Part shown: one piece after another, positions 24,037 to 32,829 of the stretch
Position numbering within the stretch: the stretch's first letter is position 1
How the letters are laid out: the number at the start of each line of letters is the position of its first letter
Assembly (NCBI GenBank): GCA_900078775.1
Contig: LT549889.1
Coordinates: forward strand, 4,154,001-4,218,000
Length of the DNA: 64,000 bases
Reading direction: 5' to 3'
Source of the DNA: Mycolicibacterium aurum
Lineage (GTDB): Bacteria; Actinomycetota; Actinomycetes; Mycobacteriales; Mycobacteriaceae
The notes under the pieces: generated by a model
Seen by the model: the letters and a program-made list of their open reading frames with translations, nothing else
Databases searched by the model: none
Told to the model about the DNA's origin: nothing
Made by a program: the position numbers and the translations under genes

Positions 24037-25196
24037 CGCGGAACCCTCGGCACCTTGAGGCCAGACGCCGCGATCATCTCGCGCATCACCTCGTTGACCC
24101 CGCCGCCGAATGTGATGACCAGATTGCGCTTGGTCATCTTGTCCAGCCAGTCCAGCAACCGGGCGGTGTGCGGGTCCGCCGGGTTCCCGTAGCGGGCCAG
24201 CACCTCCTCGGCGAGCCGGCCCACCTCCTGAATCCGTTCGGTGGAAAAGACTTTCGTCGCAGCGGCGTCGGCCACGGCGATGGTCTCACCGGAGGCGGCA
24301 ACCTGCCAGTTCAGTAGTTCGTTGACCCGCCAGATCGCCTTGATCTGCCCGAGCAGACGCTGGGCGCCCTCTTGCTCCAGCGGCGTGACGCCGTCCGAGC
24401 CGGGCTGGGCCGCCCATTCGTGCACCTCGTCGTAGATGCCCGCGATCCGTCCGGCCGGACCCAGCCCCACCCGCTCGTGGTTGAGCTGGGTGGTGATCAG
24501 CTTCCAGCCGCCGTTCTCCTCGCCGACCAGCATGTCGGCGGGCACCCGCACATCGTTGTAGTACGAGGCGTTGGTGTGGTGGGCGCCGTCGGACAGGATG
24601 ATCGGCGTCCACGAGTAGCCCGGATCCTTGGTGTCCACGATCAGGATCGAGATGCCCTTGTGCTTGGCGGCTTCCGGGTCCGTGCGGCACGCCAGCCAGA
24701 TGTAGTCGGCGTCGTGCGCGCCGGTGGTCCACATCTTCTGCCCGTTCACGATGTACTCATCGCCATGCCTGACCGCGGTGGTGCGCAGCGACGCCAGGTC
24801 GGTGCCGGCCTCGGGCTCGGAGTAGCCGATCGCGAAATGCACTTCACCGGCCAGGATCCCGGGCAGGAACTTCTTCTTCTGCGCCTCGGTGCCAAGAGCC
24901 TGCAGGGTCGGGCCGACGGTCTGCAGGGTCACCATGGGCAGCGGGATGTCCGCCCGGTTGGCCTCGTTGATGAAGATCTGCTGCTCGACCGGGCCGAAGC
25001 CCAGGCCGCCGTACTCCTTGGGCCAGCCGACCCCGAGCTTGCCGTCGGCGCCCATCCGCTTGATCACCGCACGGTAGGCCGCGTTGTGCCGGTCGGTCTC
25101 CATCGCCGCCGCCTCTTCGGGCGTGATGAGCGTCGAGAAGTATTCCCGCAGTTCGGATTGCAGTTTTCGCTGCTCTGCGGTCAGGTCGATGAACAA
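24033..25196 (-). CDS. chsE2: ChsE2 (FadE29), acyl-CoA dehydrogenase subunit
   Basis: Protein of 387 residues, full acyl-CoA dehydrogenase length, matching Rv3543c (LTAEQRKLQSELREYFSTLI; GYSEPEAGTDLASLRT; TFGGGVNEVMREMIAASGL). It forms a heterotetramer with ChsE1 that dehydrogenates the three-carbon steroid side chain CoA ester. The start codon is TTG at 25196, only 1 nt after the chsE1 stop, so translational coupling probably compensates for the weak start. Confidence 0.93.
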   Translation of the reverse strand: MFIDLTAEQRKLQSELREYFSTLITPEEAAAMETDRHNAAYRAVIKRMGADGKLGVGWPKEYGGLGFGPVEQQIFINEANRADIPLPMVTLQTVGPTLQALGTEAQKKKFLPGILAGEVHFAIGYSEPEAGTDLASLRTTAVRHGDEYIVNGQKMWTTGAHDADYIWLACRTDPEAAKHKGISILIVDTKDPGYSWTPIILSDGAHHTNASYYNDVRVPADMLVGEENGGWKLITTQLNHERVGLGPAGRIAGIYDEVHEWAAQPGSDGVTPLEQEGAQRLLGQIKAIWRVNELLNWQVAASGETIAVADAAATKVFSTERIQEVGRLAEEVLARYGNPADPHTARLLDWLDKMTKRNLVITFGGGVNEVMREMIAASGLKVPRVPR

Positions 25197-25197
25197 T

Positions 25198-26202
25198 TCA
25201 GACTCCCACCAGGTCGAGACGATGCGTTGGACCGCCCAGCAGCCGGTTCAGATCCTTGATCGAGGAGAAGTAGCGGTCCATGGGGTAGGTGATGTCCATG
25301 CCCATACCGCCGTGCAGGTGGTGACACAACCGCATCGCGGGCGGGGCCTGCGAGGTGATCCAGTACCCCAGGATCGCCAGATCCTCTGCGGCGTCCAGCC
25401 CTTCGGACAGCCGCCACACCGCCGAGGTGGACACCAGCGCGATGGTCCGGGAGGCGATGTACACCTCGGCCAGCTGCGCGGCGACGGTCTGGAAGGTGGA
25501 CAGCGGCCGGCCGAACTGCTCGCGGGTGGCGACGTAGTCGGCGGTCAGCCGGAGCGCACCGGCCACCAGGCCGGCGGCGAACGCACCGGTGCCGGCGAGC
25601 ACGAGATCGTTCACCCGGGTGACGGCGGCGCCGGCGAGCACATCGTCGGCGGACACCTCGACACCGTCGAAGACGACCACGTACTCGTCGGATCCGTTGG
25701 CGGTCGGTGTCTTGGTCACCGTCACCCCCGCTGCCTGCGGAGAGACCACGACGACCGCGTCGGCGGCGGTGACGACCAGCCACTGCGCCGTCTCCGCGTA
25801 GGGCACACCAATTTTGGTGCCGTCGAGCCTGCCCGCGGTCAGGGTGGTCGACGGCCGGTCGGGAAGCTGCGCGCCCGGTTCGTTCACCGCCGCGCTCAGC
25901 ACCGCACCCGTACCGACACCGGCCAGGTAGCGGTCCTGCTGCGCCTCGGTGGCCAGGTCCAGCAGCGGGACCAGGCCCAGCCCGAGGGTGGCCAGTGCCG
26001 GACCGACGGTGCCGTGGCGCCCGATCTCGGTCAGCGCGGTGGCCACCTCGGCCAACCCCAGCCCGTCGCCGCCGAGCCGTTCCGGCACGGCGAGCGCGGC
26101 GACGCCACCGGAAACCAGTGCATCCCAGCTATTTTCCCGTTCCAGCACCGATGTCACCACATCGGCGACAGCCTGCTGCTCCGGGTTCGGCGTGAAGTCC
26201 AC
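25198..26202 (-). CDS. chsE1: ChsE1 (FadE28), acyl-CoA dehydrogenase subunit
   Basis: Protein of 334 residues, shorter than usual acyl-CoA dehydrogenases, as expected for the half of a ChsE1-ChsE2 heterotetramer (Rv3544c). It begins at GTG 26202 after an AAGGAG site (MDFTPNPEQQAVADVVTSVL) and ends LGGPTHRLDLVGV. Flavin-domain sequence YVATREQFGRPLSTFQTVAA is preserved. It follows cyp125 by 28 bp and is co-transcribed with it. Confidence 0.93.
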   Translation of the reverse strand: MDFTPNPEQQAVADVVTSVLERENSWDALVSGGVAALAVPERLGGDGLGLAEVATALTEIGRHGTVGPALATLGLGLVPLLDLATEAQQDRYLAGVGTGAVLSAAVNEPGAQLPDRPSTTLTAGRLDGTKIGVPYAETAQWLVVTAADAVVVVSPQAAGVTVTKTPTANGSDEYVVVFDGVEVSADDVLAGAAVTRVNDLVLAGTGAFAAGLVAGALRLTADYVATREQFGRPLSTFQTVAAQLAEVYIASRTIALVSTSAVWRLSEGLDAAEDLAILGYWITSQAPPAMRLCHHLHGGMGMDITYPMDRYFSSIKDLNRLLGGPTHRLDLVGV

Positions 26203-26230
26203 CCGAATTCTCCTTGGTGTTGAGTGCTGA

Positions 26231-27475
26231 CTATTTGGCCGCGGTGCCGGTGTAGTCCATCTGCCAGTGCTTGATGCCGTTGAGCCAGCCGGACTTCAGC
26301 CGCTCCGGATCTCCGACGGGCTTCAGGTCGGGCATCACGTCGGCGATCGCGTTGAAGATCAGGTTGATGGTCATCCGGGCCAGGTTGGCGCCGATGCAGT
26401 AGTGCGCACCGGTGCCGCCGAAGCCGACGTGCGGGTTCGGGTCGCGCAGGATGTTGAACTCGTGCGGGTTCTCGAAGACCTCGTCGTCGAAGTTGGCCGC
26501 GCGGTAGGACAGCACCACCCGCTCGCCCTTCTTGATCTTCTGGCCACCGAGTTCGGTGTCCACCAGGGCGGTGCGCTGGAACGCCGAAACCGGTGTGGCC
26601 CAACGGACGATCTCGTCGGCCGCGGTGCCCGGGCGCTCCTTCTTGTAGAGCTCCCATTGCTCCGGATGCTCGGCGAAGGCGATCATGCCGTGGGTGGTGG
26701 AGTTGCGGGTGGTCTCGTTGCCGGCCACCGCGAGCATCACCACGAAGAACCCGAACTCGTCGTCGGAGAGCTTCTCGCCGTCGAGGTCGGCCTCGATCAG
26801 CTTGGTGACGATGTCCTCGGTCGGGTTCTTGGACCGTTCCTCGGCCATCTTCATGGCGTAGGTGATCAGCTCGAAGGACGACATCGCCGGGTCGATGTCG
26901 GCGTACTCCGGGTCCTCGCCGGCGGTCATCTCGTTGGACCAGCGGAACAGCTTGTCGCGGTCCTCCTGCGGCACGCCGAGCAGCTCGGCGATGGCCTGCA
27001 GCGGCAGCTCGCTGGCGACCTGCTCGACGAAGTCGCCGGTGCCGGCGGCCAGCGCCGTCTCGGCGATCTTGCGGGCGCGGGCGCGCAGTTCGTCCTCGAG
27101 ACGGCCGATGGCGCGCGGGGTGAAACCGCGGGAGATGATCTTGCGCAGCCGGGTGTGCTGCGGGGCGTCCATGTTCAGCAGCACGGCCTTCTGCAGGTCG
27201 ATCGCGTCGCGGGTCATCTCCTGCGGCCACACCGGGATGGCGCCGTCGGGCGAGCTGCCGAAGATCTCGCTGTTCTTGGAGACCTCCTTGACATCGGCGT
27301 GCCGGGTGACGATCCAGTACCCCTTGTCGCCGAATCCGCCGGTGCCACCGGGGACGTCCACCCAGTGCACCGGGGCGGTGCGACGAAGCTCCGCCAGTTC
27401 TTCAACGGGGACGCGTTCCAGGTTCAGGGTCGCGTCGAGCGGATCGAAGCCTTCAGGGAGGTTCGGGCTGGCCAT
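26231..27475 (-). CDS. cyp125: CYP125, cholesterol C26/C27 monooxygenase
   Basis: Protein of 414 residues from ATG 27475, with AAGGAG 7 nt upstream. The I-helix oxygen motif is AGNETT (251-256), the K-helix ExxR is E288-R291, and the haem loop FGGTGAHYCIG has Cys360. Overall sequence (ASPNLPEGFDPLDATL, SRGFTPRAIGRLEDELR) fits CYP125, which oxidises the terminal side-chain carbon of cholesterol/cholest-4-en-3-one. The N-terminus is shorter than that of M. tuberculosis CYP125A1. It heads the chsE1-ltp2 operon and diverges from fadA5 across a KstR box. Confidence 0.95.
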   Translation of the reverse strand: MASPNLPEGFDPLDATLNLERVPVEELAELRRTAPVHWVDVPGGTGGFGDKGYWIVTRHADVKEVSKNSEIFGSSPDGAIPVWPQEMTRDAIDLQKAVLLNMDAPQHTRLRKIISRGFTPRAIGRLEDELRARARKIAETALAAGTGDFVEQVASELPLQAIAELLGVPQEDRDKLFRWSNEMTAGEDPEYADIDPAMSSFELITYAMKMAEERSKNPTEDIVTKLIEADLDGEKLSDDEFGFFVVMLAVAGNETTRNSTTHGMIAFAEHPEQWELYKKERPGTAADEIVRWATPVSAFQRTALVDTELGGQKIKKGERVVLSYRAANFDDEVFENPHEFNILRDPNPHVGFGGTGAHYCIGANLARMTINLIFNAIADVMPDLKPVGDPERLKSGWLNGIKHWQMDYTGTAAK

Positions 27476-27605
27476 GCAGGATCTCCTTGCGAAAGTCGGG
27501 GCACGGGTCGGGCGACAACAATTCCTTCTAGTGCCACTTGCGACCATTGAAACACGCCTCCACCGCAGATAAAAGGCACGCATGCATCGTCGCTTGTCAG
27601 AGTAA

Positions 27606-27619
27606 TGAAACGTGTTCTA
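27606..27619. promoter_or_regulatory. KstR operator between cyp125 and fadA5
   Basis: TGAAACGTGTTCTA matches the KstR consensus TnnAACnnGTTnnA at every fixed position. It overlaps the first two bases of the TAGCCT -10 proposed for fadA5 (27618-27623). KstR represses until a steroid-CoA intermediate binds. A degenerate half site (GTGTTTCA on the minus strand, near 27548-27555) lies nearer cyp125. Confidence 0.85.
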
Positions 27620-27629
27620 GCCTGACATC

Positions 27630-28781
27630 ATGGGTAATCCTGTCATCGTCGAAGCCACTCGCAGCCCCATCGGCAAGCGCAACGGATGGCTGTCCGGACT
27701 GCACGCGACCGAACTCCTGGGTGCCGTCCAGAAGGCCCTCGTGGAAAAGGCCGGTATCCCCGCCGGGGACGTCGAGCAGGTCATCGGCGGCTGCGTCACC
27801 CAGTACGGCGAGCAGGCCAACAATGTCACCCGGCAGTCCTGGCTGGTCGCCGGTCTGCCCGAGCACGTCGGCGCGACCAGCGTCGACTGCCAGTGCGGCA
27901 GCGCCCAGCAGGCCAACCATCTGATCGCCGGGCTGATCGCCACCGGCGCCATCGACATCGGCATCGCCTGCGGTGTGGAGGCCATGAGCCGGGTCGGCCT
28001 GGGCGCCAACGGCGGCGGGGCGCGCTCGGCCTCCTGGGACATCGACATGCCCAACCAGTTCGAGGCCGCCGAGCGGATCGCCAAGCGCCGCGGCATCACC
28101 CGCGCCGATGTGGACGCGCTGGGCCTGGCCTCGCAGGCCAAGGCCAAGCAGGCCTGGGCCGAGGGCCGCTTCGACCGCGAGATCTCCGCGATCTCGGCCC
28201 CGGTGCTCGACGAGAACAAGCAGCCGACCGCCGAATTCGCGCCGGTCACCCGCGATCAGGGTCTGCGCGACACCACCGCCGAGGGCCTGGCCGCACTGAA
28301 GCCCGTGATCGACGGCGGAATTCACACCGCGGGCACGTCCTCGCAGATCTCCGACGGCGCGGCCGCGGTGCTGTGGATGGACGAGGACAAGGCAAAGGCT
28401 CTGGGCTTCACGCCGCGCGCCCGGATCGTCGCGCAGGCCAACGTCGGCGCCGAGACCTACTACCACCTCGACGGCCCGGTGCAGTCGACGGCGCGGGTAC
28501 TGGAGAAGGCCGGCATGAAGATGGGCGATATCGACCTGGTCGAGATCAACGAGGCCTTCGCGTCGGTGGTGCTGTCCTGGGCCCAGGTGCACGGCGCCGA
28601 CCTGGACAAGGTCAACGTCAACGGCGGCGCGATCGCGCTCGGCCATCCCGTCGGGTCCACCGGCGCCCGGCTGATCACCACCGCTCTGCACGAACTGGAG
28701 CGCACCGGCAAGAGCACCGCGCTGATCACCATGTGCGCCGGCGGCGCCCTGAGCACCGGCACCATCATCGAGCGGATCTGA
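27630..28781 (+). CDS. fadA5: FadA5, steroid side-chain beta-ketothiolase
   Basis: Protein of 383 residues, full thiolase length. The nucleophile Cys89 is in VDCQCGSAQQA, the catalytic His in GGAIALGHPVGSTGARL and the second Cys in CAGGALSTG. Sequence fits Rv3546, which thiolytically shortens cholesterol side-chain beta-keto-CoA. The ATG lies exactly 6 nt after a TAGCCT -10 and has no Shine-Dalgarno, so the mRNA is probably leaderless. The KstR box overlaps this promoter. Confidence 0.95.
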   Translation: MGNPVIVEATRSPIGKRNGWLSGLHATELLGAVQKALVEKAGIPAGDVEQVIGGCVTQYGEQANNVTRQSWLVAGLPEHVGATSVDCQCGSAQQANHLIAGLIATGAIDIGIACGVEAMSRVGLGANGGGARSASWDIDMPNQFEAAERIAKRRGITRADVDALGLASQAKAKQAWAEGRFDREISAISAPVLDENKQPTAEFAPVTRDQGLRDTTAEGLAALKPVIDGGIHTAGTSSQISDGAAAVLWMDEDKAKALGFTPRARIVAQANVGAETYYHLDGPVQSTARVLEKAGMKMGDIDLVEINEAFASVVLSWAQVHGADLDKVNVNGGAIALGHPVGSTGARLITTALHELERTGKSTALITMCAGGALSTGTIIERI

Positions 28782-28786
28782 CGCCG

Positions 28787-29167
28787 ATGGCCCTCGCGGA
28801 TGCCGAGCGCATCGCCGCGGCGCAGTCCTACATCGACGCGCTGTCGAGCCATCGGGCCGACGCGGTGCCGTTCGCCCCGGACTGCATCCGGATCGAGATG
28901 GGGCTCAAGACCGGCCGGTCCGGAGATCACCTGCGCCGCAGCCTGAACAACGGCCCGCAGTTCAAGCTGATCGAAGCGACCACGCCGCCGGAGTTCTCGG
29001 TGGACGGCGACCGCATCCGCGCGCAGTTCGACGTGCTGACCAGACCCCGGCTGTTCGGCCGGCGGGTCTGCTCGCACGTCGACGAGACGTTCCTGATCCC
29101 GGCCGGGGACCCGCAGCCCACGATCCGGCACATCAACGCCACGCTCCGCCCGTTCATCAGCCGATAG
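28787..29167 (+). CDS. Small NTF2/SnoaL-like protein of unknown function
   Basis: Protein of 126 residues starting MALADAERIAAAQSYIDALSSH, 5 nt after the fadA5 stop. The opening helix with an Ala/His-rich face and the later strands (FSVDGDRIRAQFDVLTRPR, HINATLRPFISR) suggest an NTF2-like cone fold with a small-molecule pocket. No catalytic motif is evident. Its position directly behind fadA5 suggests co-transcription and a link to steroid or lipid metabolism, but this is context only. Confidence 0.75.
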   Translation: MALADAERIAAAQSYIDALSSHRADAVPFAPDCIRIEMGLKTGRSGDHLRRSLNNGPQFKLIEATTPPEFSVDGDRIRAQFDVLTRPRLFGRRVCSHVDETFLIPAGDPQPTIRHINATLRPFISR

Positions 29168-29176
29168 GTTTCCTAC

Positions 29177-29677
29177 ATGGTCGAAGCGCCCAAACCCCTG
29201 AGCCCGAAGCAGGTCGAAAGCCTCAACTCGAATGCGGTCGGCACCGGCATCAAGTGGATGTCACGGATCAACACCTGGGCCTACAAGGTCACCGGCGGCC
29301 GGCTCGGCTACAAGTGGCGCGGCGGGTCCAACCGGTTCAGCGCACCCCCGCCGGTCGGCATCCTGACCACCATCGGCCGCAAGTCCGGTGAGCCGCGGGA
29401 CTGCCCGCTGCTGTTCCTGCGCGAGGGCGATCGCATCGTGCTGGTCGCCTCGCAGGGCGGCCGGGCCACCAATCCGCTGTGGTACCTGAACGTCAAGGCC
29501 GATCCGAACGTGACATTCCAGATCAAGAACGAGAAGCTCAAGCTCGTCGCACGCGAGGCCACCGACGCCGAGCGGGACGAGTACTGGCCCAAGCTGGATG
29601 CCATGTACCCCGACTTCATCAACTACCGGTCCTACACCGACCGCAAAATCCCGATCCTCCTCTGCGATCCCGCCTAG
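29177..29677 (+). CDS. Deazaflavin (F420)-dependent nitroreductase family protein, Ddn-like
   Basis: Protein of 166 residues in the position of Rv3547 (ddn). Hallmarks are KVTGGRLGYKWRGG, ILTTIGRKSGEPRDCPLLFL and NPLWYLNVKADPNVTFQI, which form the split beta-barrel that binds F420. Ddn in M. tuberculosis reduces menaquinone and activates nitroimidazoles; the physiological role of this homologue may be similar. It is close behind the SnoaL-like gene, so fadA5 to this gene may be one transcript. Confidence 0.9.
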   Translation: MVEAPKPLSPKQVESLNSNAVGTGIKWMSRINTWAYKVTGGRLGYKWRGGSNRFSAPPPVGILTTIGRKSGEPRDCPLLFLREGDRIVLVASQGGRATNPLWYLNVKADPNVTFQIKNEKLKLVAREATDAERDEYWPKLDAMYPDFINYRSYTDRKIPILLCDPA

Positions 29678-29694
29678 CTCGTTAGGGTGATCCG

Positions 29695-31017
29695 ATGGTC
29701 GTGGGATCACCTCGCAGACTGATCACGTCCCTGCTCGCGGTGCTGACCGTGGCGCTGCTGTGGGTGGCCGCGGCCGTCCCCGCGGCGGCGCTGACGGTCA
29801 CCTTCGTGCGGCATGCCCAGTCCGAGCGCAACGCCGCCGGGATCATCAACACCGAGGTGCCCGGCCCGCACATCACCGATCTGGGCCGCTCGCAGGCCGC
29901 CTCGGCGGCCGCGGCCATGGTGGCCGCGGCGACCGCCGCCGGCCGCCCCTACGACGCGATCTACACCTCGAACATGGTGCGTACCACCGAGACCGCGGAA
30001 CCGTTCGCCGCGCGGACCGGCCTGACCCCGACCGCGCTGCCCGGGTTCCGGGAGATCAACGCCGGCATCTTCGAGGGGTCTTCGGAGAACTCCGGACTGG
30101 GCCGGCTCGGGTATGGCCTGACGCCGGCGCTCTGGATGCTGGGCGCCCGGTCGGTGCCGATGCTGGGCGGCGGGAACGGCAACGCGTTCGACGCCCGCGT
30201 GGACGGCGCGCTCAAGGTGATCGAGGACAGCGGTGCGCGGAACCCGCTGGTGTTCAGCCACGGCGCCACCATCATGTTCTGGACGATGATGAACGTCGAC
30301 AATCCCGACCTCGGCCTGATGCTGCGCCACCGGCTGGACAACGCGCAGGCGGTGGTGGTCGAGGGCAGCACCGAGGAGGGCTGGACGCTCAGGAGCTGGG
30401 CCGGCATTCCGGTCGGGCCGGCGTCGCTGGGCACGAAGTTGTTCGTCAACGTCCGTGATCTGGTGGTGGCCCCGCAGACCGCGGTCTACGACGTGGTGCG
30501 GGCCTTCGGTACCGGGGACATCGGCCAGATCGCCCGGGCGATCCGCGACGGGGTGGGTGCAGTGGTGCGGGCGCCGATCGAGTTCACCGTCGCGGTGGTC
30601 CGTGATGTGGCGGATGCGCTGCGCCCGAACCGTGGTGCCGCGGCCCCGCAGCGCGCGGCCGAACCCGAGCCGGCCGGGTCGGCGGCCGCCGCCCCGGCCG
30701 CCTCCCGGGCGGCGGAGCCGGAGAGCGTCGAATCCGAGCCGGATATCGCACCGGTGCAGAAGCTGCGGACCAGCCGGACCGCGAAACGGCCGGCCCGGGT
30801 CGACACCGAAATCGCCGCCGGTATCGACGAATTCGACAGCAGCGCCAACGTGACCGACCTGGAGGTGAAGCGGGCCGGCCGGCCGGGGGTCGCGGCCACC
30901 GACCGGAACGAGTCGGATGACCACCCCGCCGCCACCGACACCGATACCGACACCGATCGCGACTCGGACACCGATTCCGGCGGCACCGACGGCGCCGCCG
31001 CCAGGGACGCGGCCTGA
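29695..31017 (+). CDS. Exported histidine phosphatase-family protein with acidic C-terminal tail
   Basis: Protein of 440 residues. A signal peptide spans about residues 1-32 (LLAVLTVALLWVAAAVPAAA). It is followed at once by the phosphatase start TFVRHAQSERN, with catalytic Arg39 and His40; the second His is in PLVFSHGATI. The catalytic domain ends near residue 245. About 130 residues of Ala/Pro/Glu-rich and then Asp/Thr-rich low-complexity tail follow, probably unstructured and exposed. Related mycobacterial proteins are cell-envelope or secreted phosphatases. The substrate is unknown, and it is not an established member of the steroid pathway despite the location. Confidence 0.85.
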   Translation: MVVGSPRRLITSLLAVLTVALLWVAAAVPAAALTVTFVRHAQSERNAAGIINTEVPGPHITDLGRSQAASAAAAMVAAATAAGRPYDAIYTSNMVRTTETAEPFAARTGLTPTALPGFREINAGIFEGSSENSGLGRLGYGLTPALWMLGARSVPMLGGGNGNAFDARVDGALKVIEDSGARNPLVFSHGATIMFWTMMNVDNPDLGLMLRHRLDNAQAVVVEGSTEEGWTLRSWAGIPVGPASLGTKLFVNVRDLVVAPQTAVYDVVRAFGTGDIGQIARAIRDGVGAVVRAPIEFTVAVVRDVADALRPNRGAAAPQRAAEPEPAGSAAAAPAASRAAEPESVESEPDIAPVQKLRTSRTAKRPARVDTEIAAGIDEFDSSANVTDLEVKRAGRPGVAATDRNESDDHPAATDTDTDTDRDSDTDSGGTDGAAARDAA

Positions 31018-31052
31018 TCCGCCGTCCCGCGCGCCGCCCGTCGGGTTACGGG

Positions 31053-31349
31053 GTGAGCGCGGGCGTCGCCCGGGCGGTGGCCGCCGTGCTCGGCCTGACC
31101 TCGGCCCTGCTGTGGCTGATGTGCATGTACCTCGTTGCGCGATCCGGCTTCTCGGCCGACCCCGCCACGGACCCGCACGGCTATGCACTGATGTTCGGCA
31201 CCGTCGTGGGTGTCCTCGCCGGGGTGTTGTCGGTGGTGGTGCTGCCCGCGGCCTTCCCCGATGCCCGACGCCGACGCGCCTCGCGGATCTGCCTGCTGCT
31301 GTTCGCCGGGCCGACCGTCGCGCTGTACCTGGCGCTGGCCGTCACCTGA
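31053..31349 (+). CDS. Small membrane protein of unknown function
   Basis: Protein of 98 residues from GTG 31053. Three hydrophobic helices are visible (VAAVLGLTSALLWLMCMYLV, MFGTVVGVLAGVLSVVVLP, ICLLLFAGPTVALYLALAV), with RRRRAS between the second and third as a cytoplasmic loop. No family is recognised. It is a genuine-looking frame because hydrophobicity is regular and it fills an otherwise empty gap between two plus-strand genes. Confidence 0.65.
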   Translation: MSAGVARAVAAVLGLTSALLWLMCMYLVARSGFSADPATDPHGYALMFGTVVGVLAGVLSVVVLPAAFPDARRRRASRICLLLFAGPTVALYLALAVT

Positions 31350-31394
31350 TCGGCGCCCGGGTTTGCCCGGATCCGGTTCGGGCAAACCAGGGGC

Positions 31395-31841
31395 ATGGTC
31401 GACGTCCGGAACTCGGGATTGCTGGCGTGGGCGATGAAGAACTTCGCCAAGGCGCACGTGTGGGTGTACCGCCACTCCGGCGGCCGGCTCGGCTCCCGCC
31501 TGCTCTGGTTGCCGGCGGCGCTGATCACCACCACGGGCCGGCGCTCCGGACAGCCGCGGGTGACCGCGACGCTGTGCCTGCGCGACGGCGAGCGGGTGGT
31601 GCTGCCCGCCTCGTTCGGCGGCCGCGATCACGACCCGGCCTGGTACCTGAACATCGGGTCCGATCCGCGGGTGCATGTGCAGTACGGCCCGGACCGGTGG
31701 GACATGACCGCCCGTGATGCGACGCCGGAGGAGCGAAACCGCTACTGGCCGAGGCTGACCCGGATGTACCCGCCCTATCGCGGCTACCGCGAGGCGGCCG
31801 ACCGCGTCATCCCGCTGGTGGTGTGCGAACCGCGCGATTGA
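31395..31841 (+). CDS. Deazaflavin (F420)-dependent nitroreductase family protein, second copy
   Basis: Protein of 148 residues, clearly paralogous to the Ddn-like protein at 29177. It shares RHSGGRLGSRLLWLPAALIT, TTTGRRSGQPRVTATLCL and PAWYLNIGSDPRVHVQY. The N-terminus is shorter and the putative quinone-facing region differs, so the substrate may differ. A strong inverted repeat follows 5 bp after its stop. Confidence 0.88.
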   Translation: MVDVRNSGLLAWAMKNFAKAHVWVYRHSGGRLGSRLLWLPAALITTTGRRSGQPRVTATLCLRDGERVVLPASFGGRDHDPAWYLNIGSDPRVHVQYGPDRWDMTARDATPEERNRYWPRLTRMYPPYRGYREAADRVIPLVVCEPRD

Positions 31842-31845
31842 TCAA

Positions 31846-31896
31846 CGATTTGTGGAGTCTTGACCGGAATGGTTCCGGCCAAGACTCCACAAATCG
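31846..31896. terminator. Bidirectional hairpin between convergent genes
   Basis: Seventeen-base arms (CGATTTGTGGAGTCTTG and its complement) flank an inner CCGGAA-TGG-TTCCGG hairpin, forming a nearly continuous 23-bp stem. It fills the gap between the plus-strand nitroreductase-family gene and the minus-strand SDR. There is no U-tract, as is common for mycobacterial terminators. Confidence 0.75.
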
Positions 31897-31904
31897 CAAG
31901 GGAA

Positions 31905-32810
31905 CTAGGCGCCGAAGACCGGCAGCGGCTTGCGTGTCTTGGCCAGCAGGTCGCGCACCACCGGGCCGAGTTCGGCCGGGTCCCATTTGGCGCCCTTGTC
32001 GATCGCGCCGCCGCGGTTCCAGCCCTCGGCCACCCGGATGATGCCGCCCTCGACCTCGAAGACCTGACCGGTGATATCGCGGGATTCCACGCTGCCCAGC
32101 CAGACCACCAGCGGGGAGATGTTCTCCGGGGCCATGGCGTCGAACTCGGAATCCTGGGTGGCCATCATGTCGGCGAACACCGTCTCGGTCATCCGGGTCC
32201 GGGCCGAGGGTGCGATGGCGTTGACGGACACCCCGATCCGCCCCATCTCGGCCGCGGCCACCAGCGTCAGGGCGGCGATGCCGGCCTTGGCGGCGCTGTA
32301 GGTGGCCTGGCCGACGCTGCCCTGCAGGCCCGCACCGGAGCTGGTGTTGATGATGCGGGCGTCGACGGTCTTGCCGGCCTTGGACTGGGCGCGCCAGTAC
32401 GCTCCGGCGTGCTTCATGGTGGCGAAGTGGCCCTTGAGGTGCACGGCGGTGACGGCGTCGAACTCCTCCTCGGTGGCGTTGACGAACATCCGGTCCCGCA
32501 CGATGCCGGCGTTGTTGACCAGCACGTCCAGCCCGCCGAACGCATCGACTGCGGTCTGGATCAGCCCCTCGGCCTGCGCCCAGTCCGCGACGTTCGCACC
32601 GCTGGTGACGGCCTCCCCGCCGGCGGCGAGAATCTCGTCGACGACGCTCTGCGCGGCGCTGCCGCCGCCCGCCGGTGAGCCGTCCAGGCCGACACCGATG
32701 TCGTTGACCACCACCCGCGCGCCTTCAGCGGCGAACGCGAGCGCGTGTTCGCGTCCGATGCCGCCGCCGGCACCGGTCACGATGACTACTCGACCGTCGA
32801 GCAAACCCAT
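31905..32810 (-). CDS. Short-chain dehydrogenase (Rv3548c-like)
   Basis: Protein of 301 residues. GAGGGIGREHALAFAAEGAR is the TGxxxGxG cofactor loop, followed by NDIGVGLDGSPAGG, typical of the 17beta-HSD4/multifunctional-enzyme type SDR. The catalytic Tyr-Lys pair is in TYSAAKAGIAALTL. Length and neighbour match Rv3548c in the KstR2 regulon. It probably oxidises a hydroxyacyl-CoA, but the exact step in ring breakdown is not assigned. AAGGAG precedes ATG 32810, and the upstream SDR ends 19 bp before. Confidence 0.88.
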   Translation of the reverse strand: MGLLDGRVVIVTGAGGGIGREHALAFAAEGARVVVNDIGVGLDGSPAGGGSAAQSVVDEILAAGGEAVTSGANVADWAQAEGLIQTAVDAFGGLDVLVNNAGIVRDRMFVNATEEEFDAVTAVHLKGHFATMKHAGAYWRAQSKAGKTVDARIINTSSGAGLQGSVGQATYSAAKAGIAALTLVAAAEMGRIGVSVNAIAPSARTRMTETVFADMMATQDSEFDAMAPENISPLVVWLGSVESRDITGQVFEVEGGIIRVAEGWNRGGAIDKGAKWDPAELGPVVRDLLAKTRKPLPVFGA

Positions 32811-32829
32811 TGCTGTTTCTCCTTGTTCG

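Noticed and set aside
27597..28691. Long minus-strand frame opposite fadA5
   Set aside because: fadA5 is a recognised thiolase on the other strand; the antisense frame has no domain.
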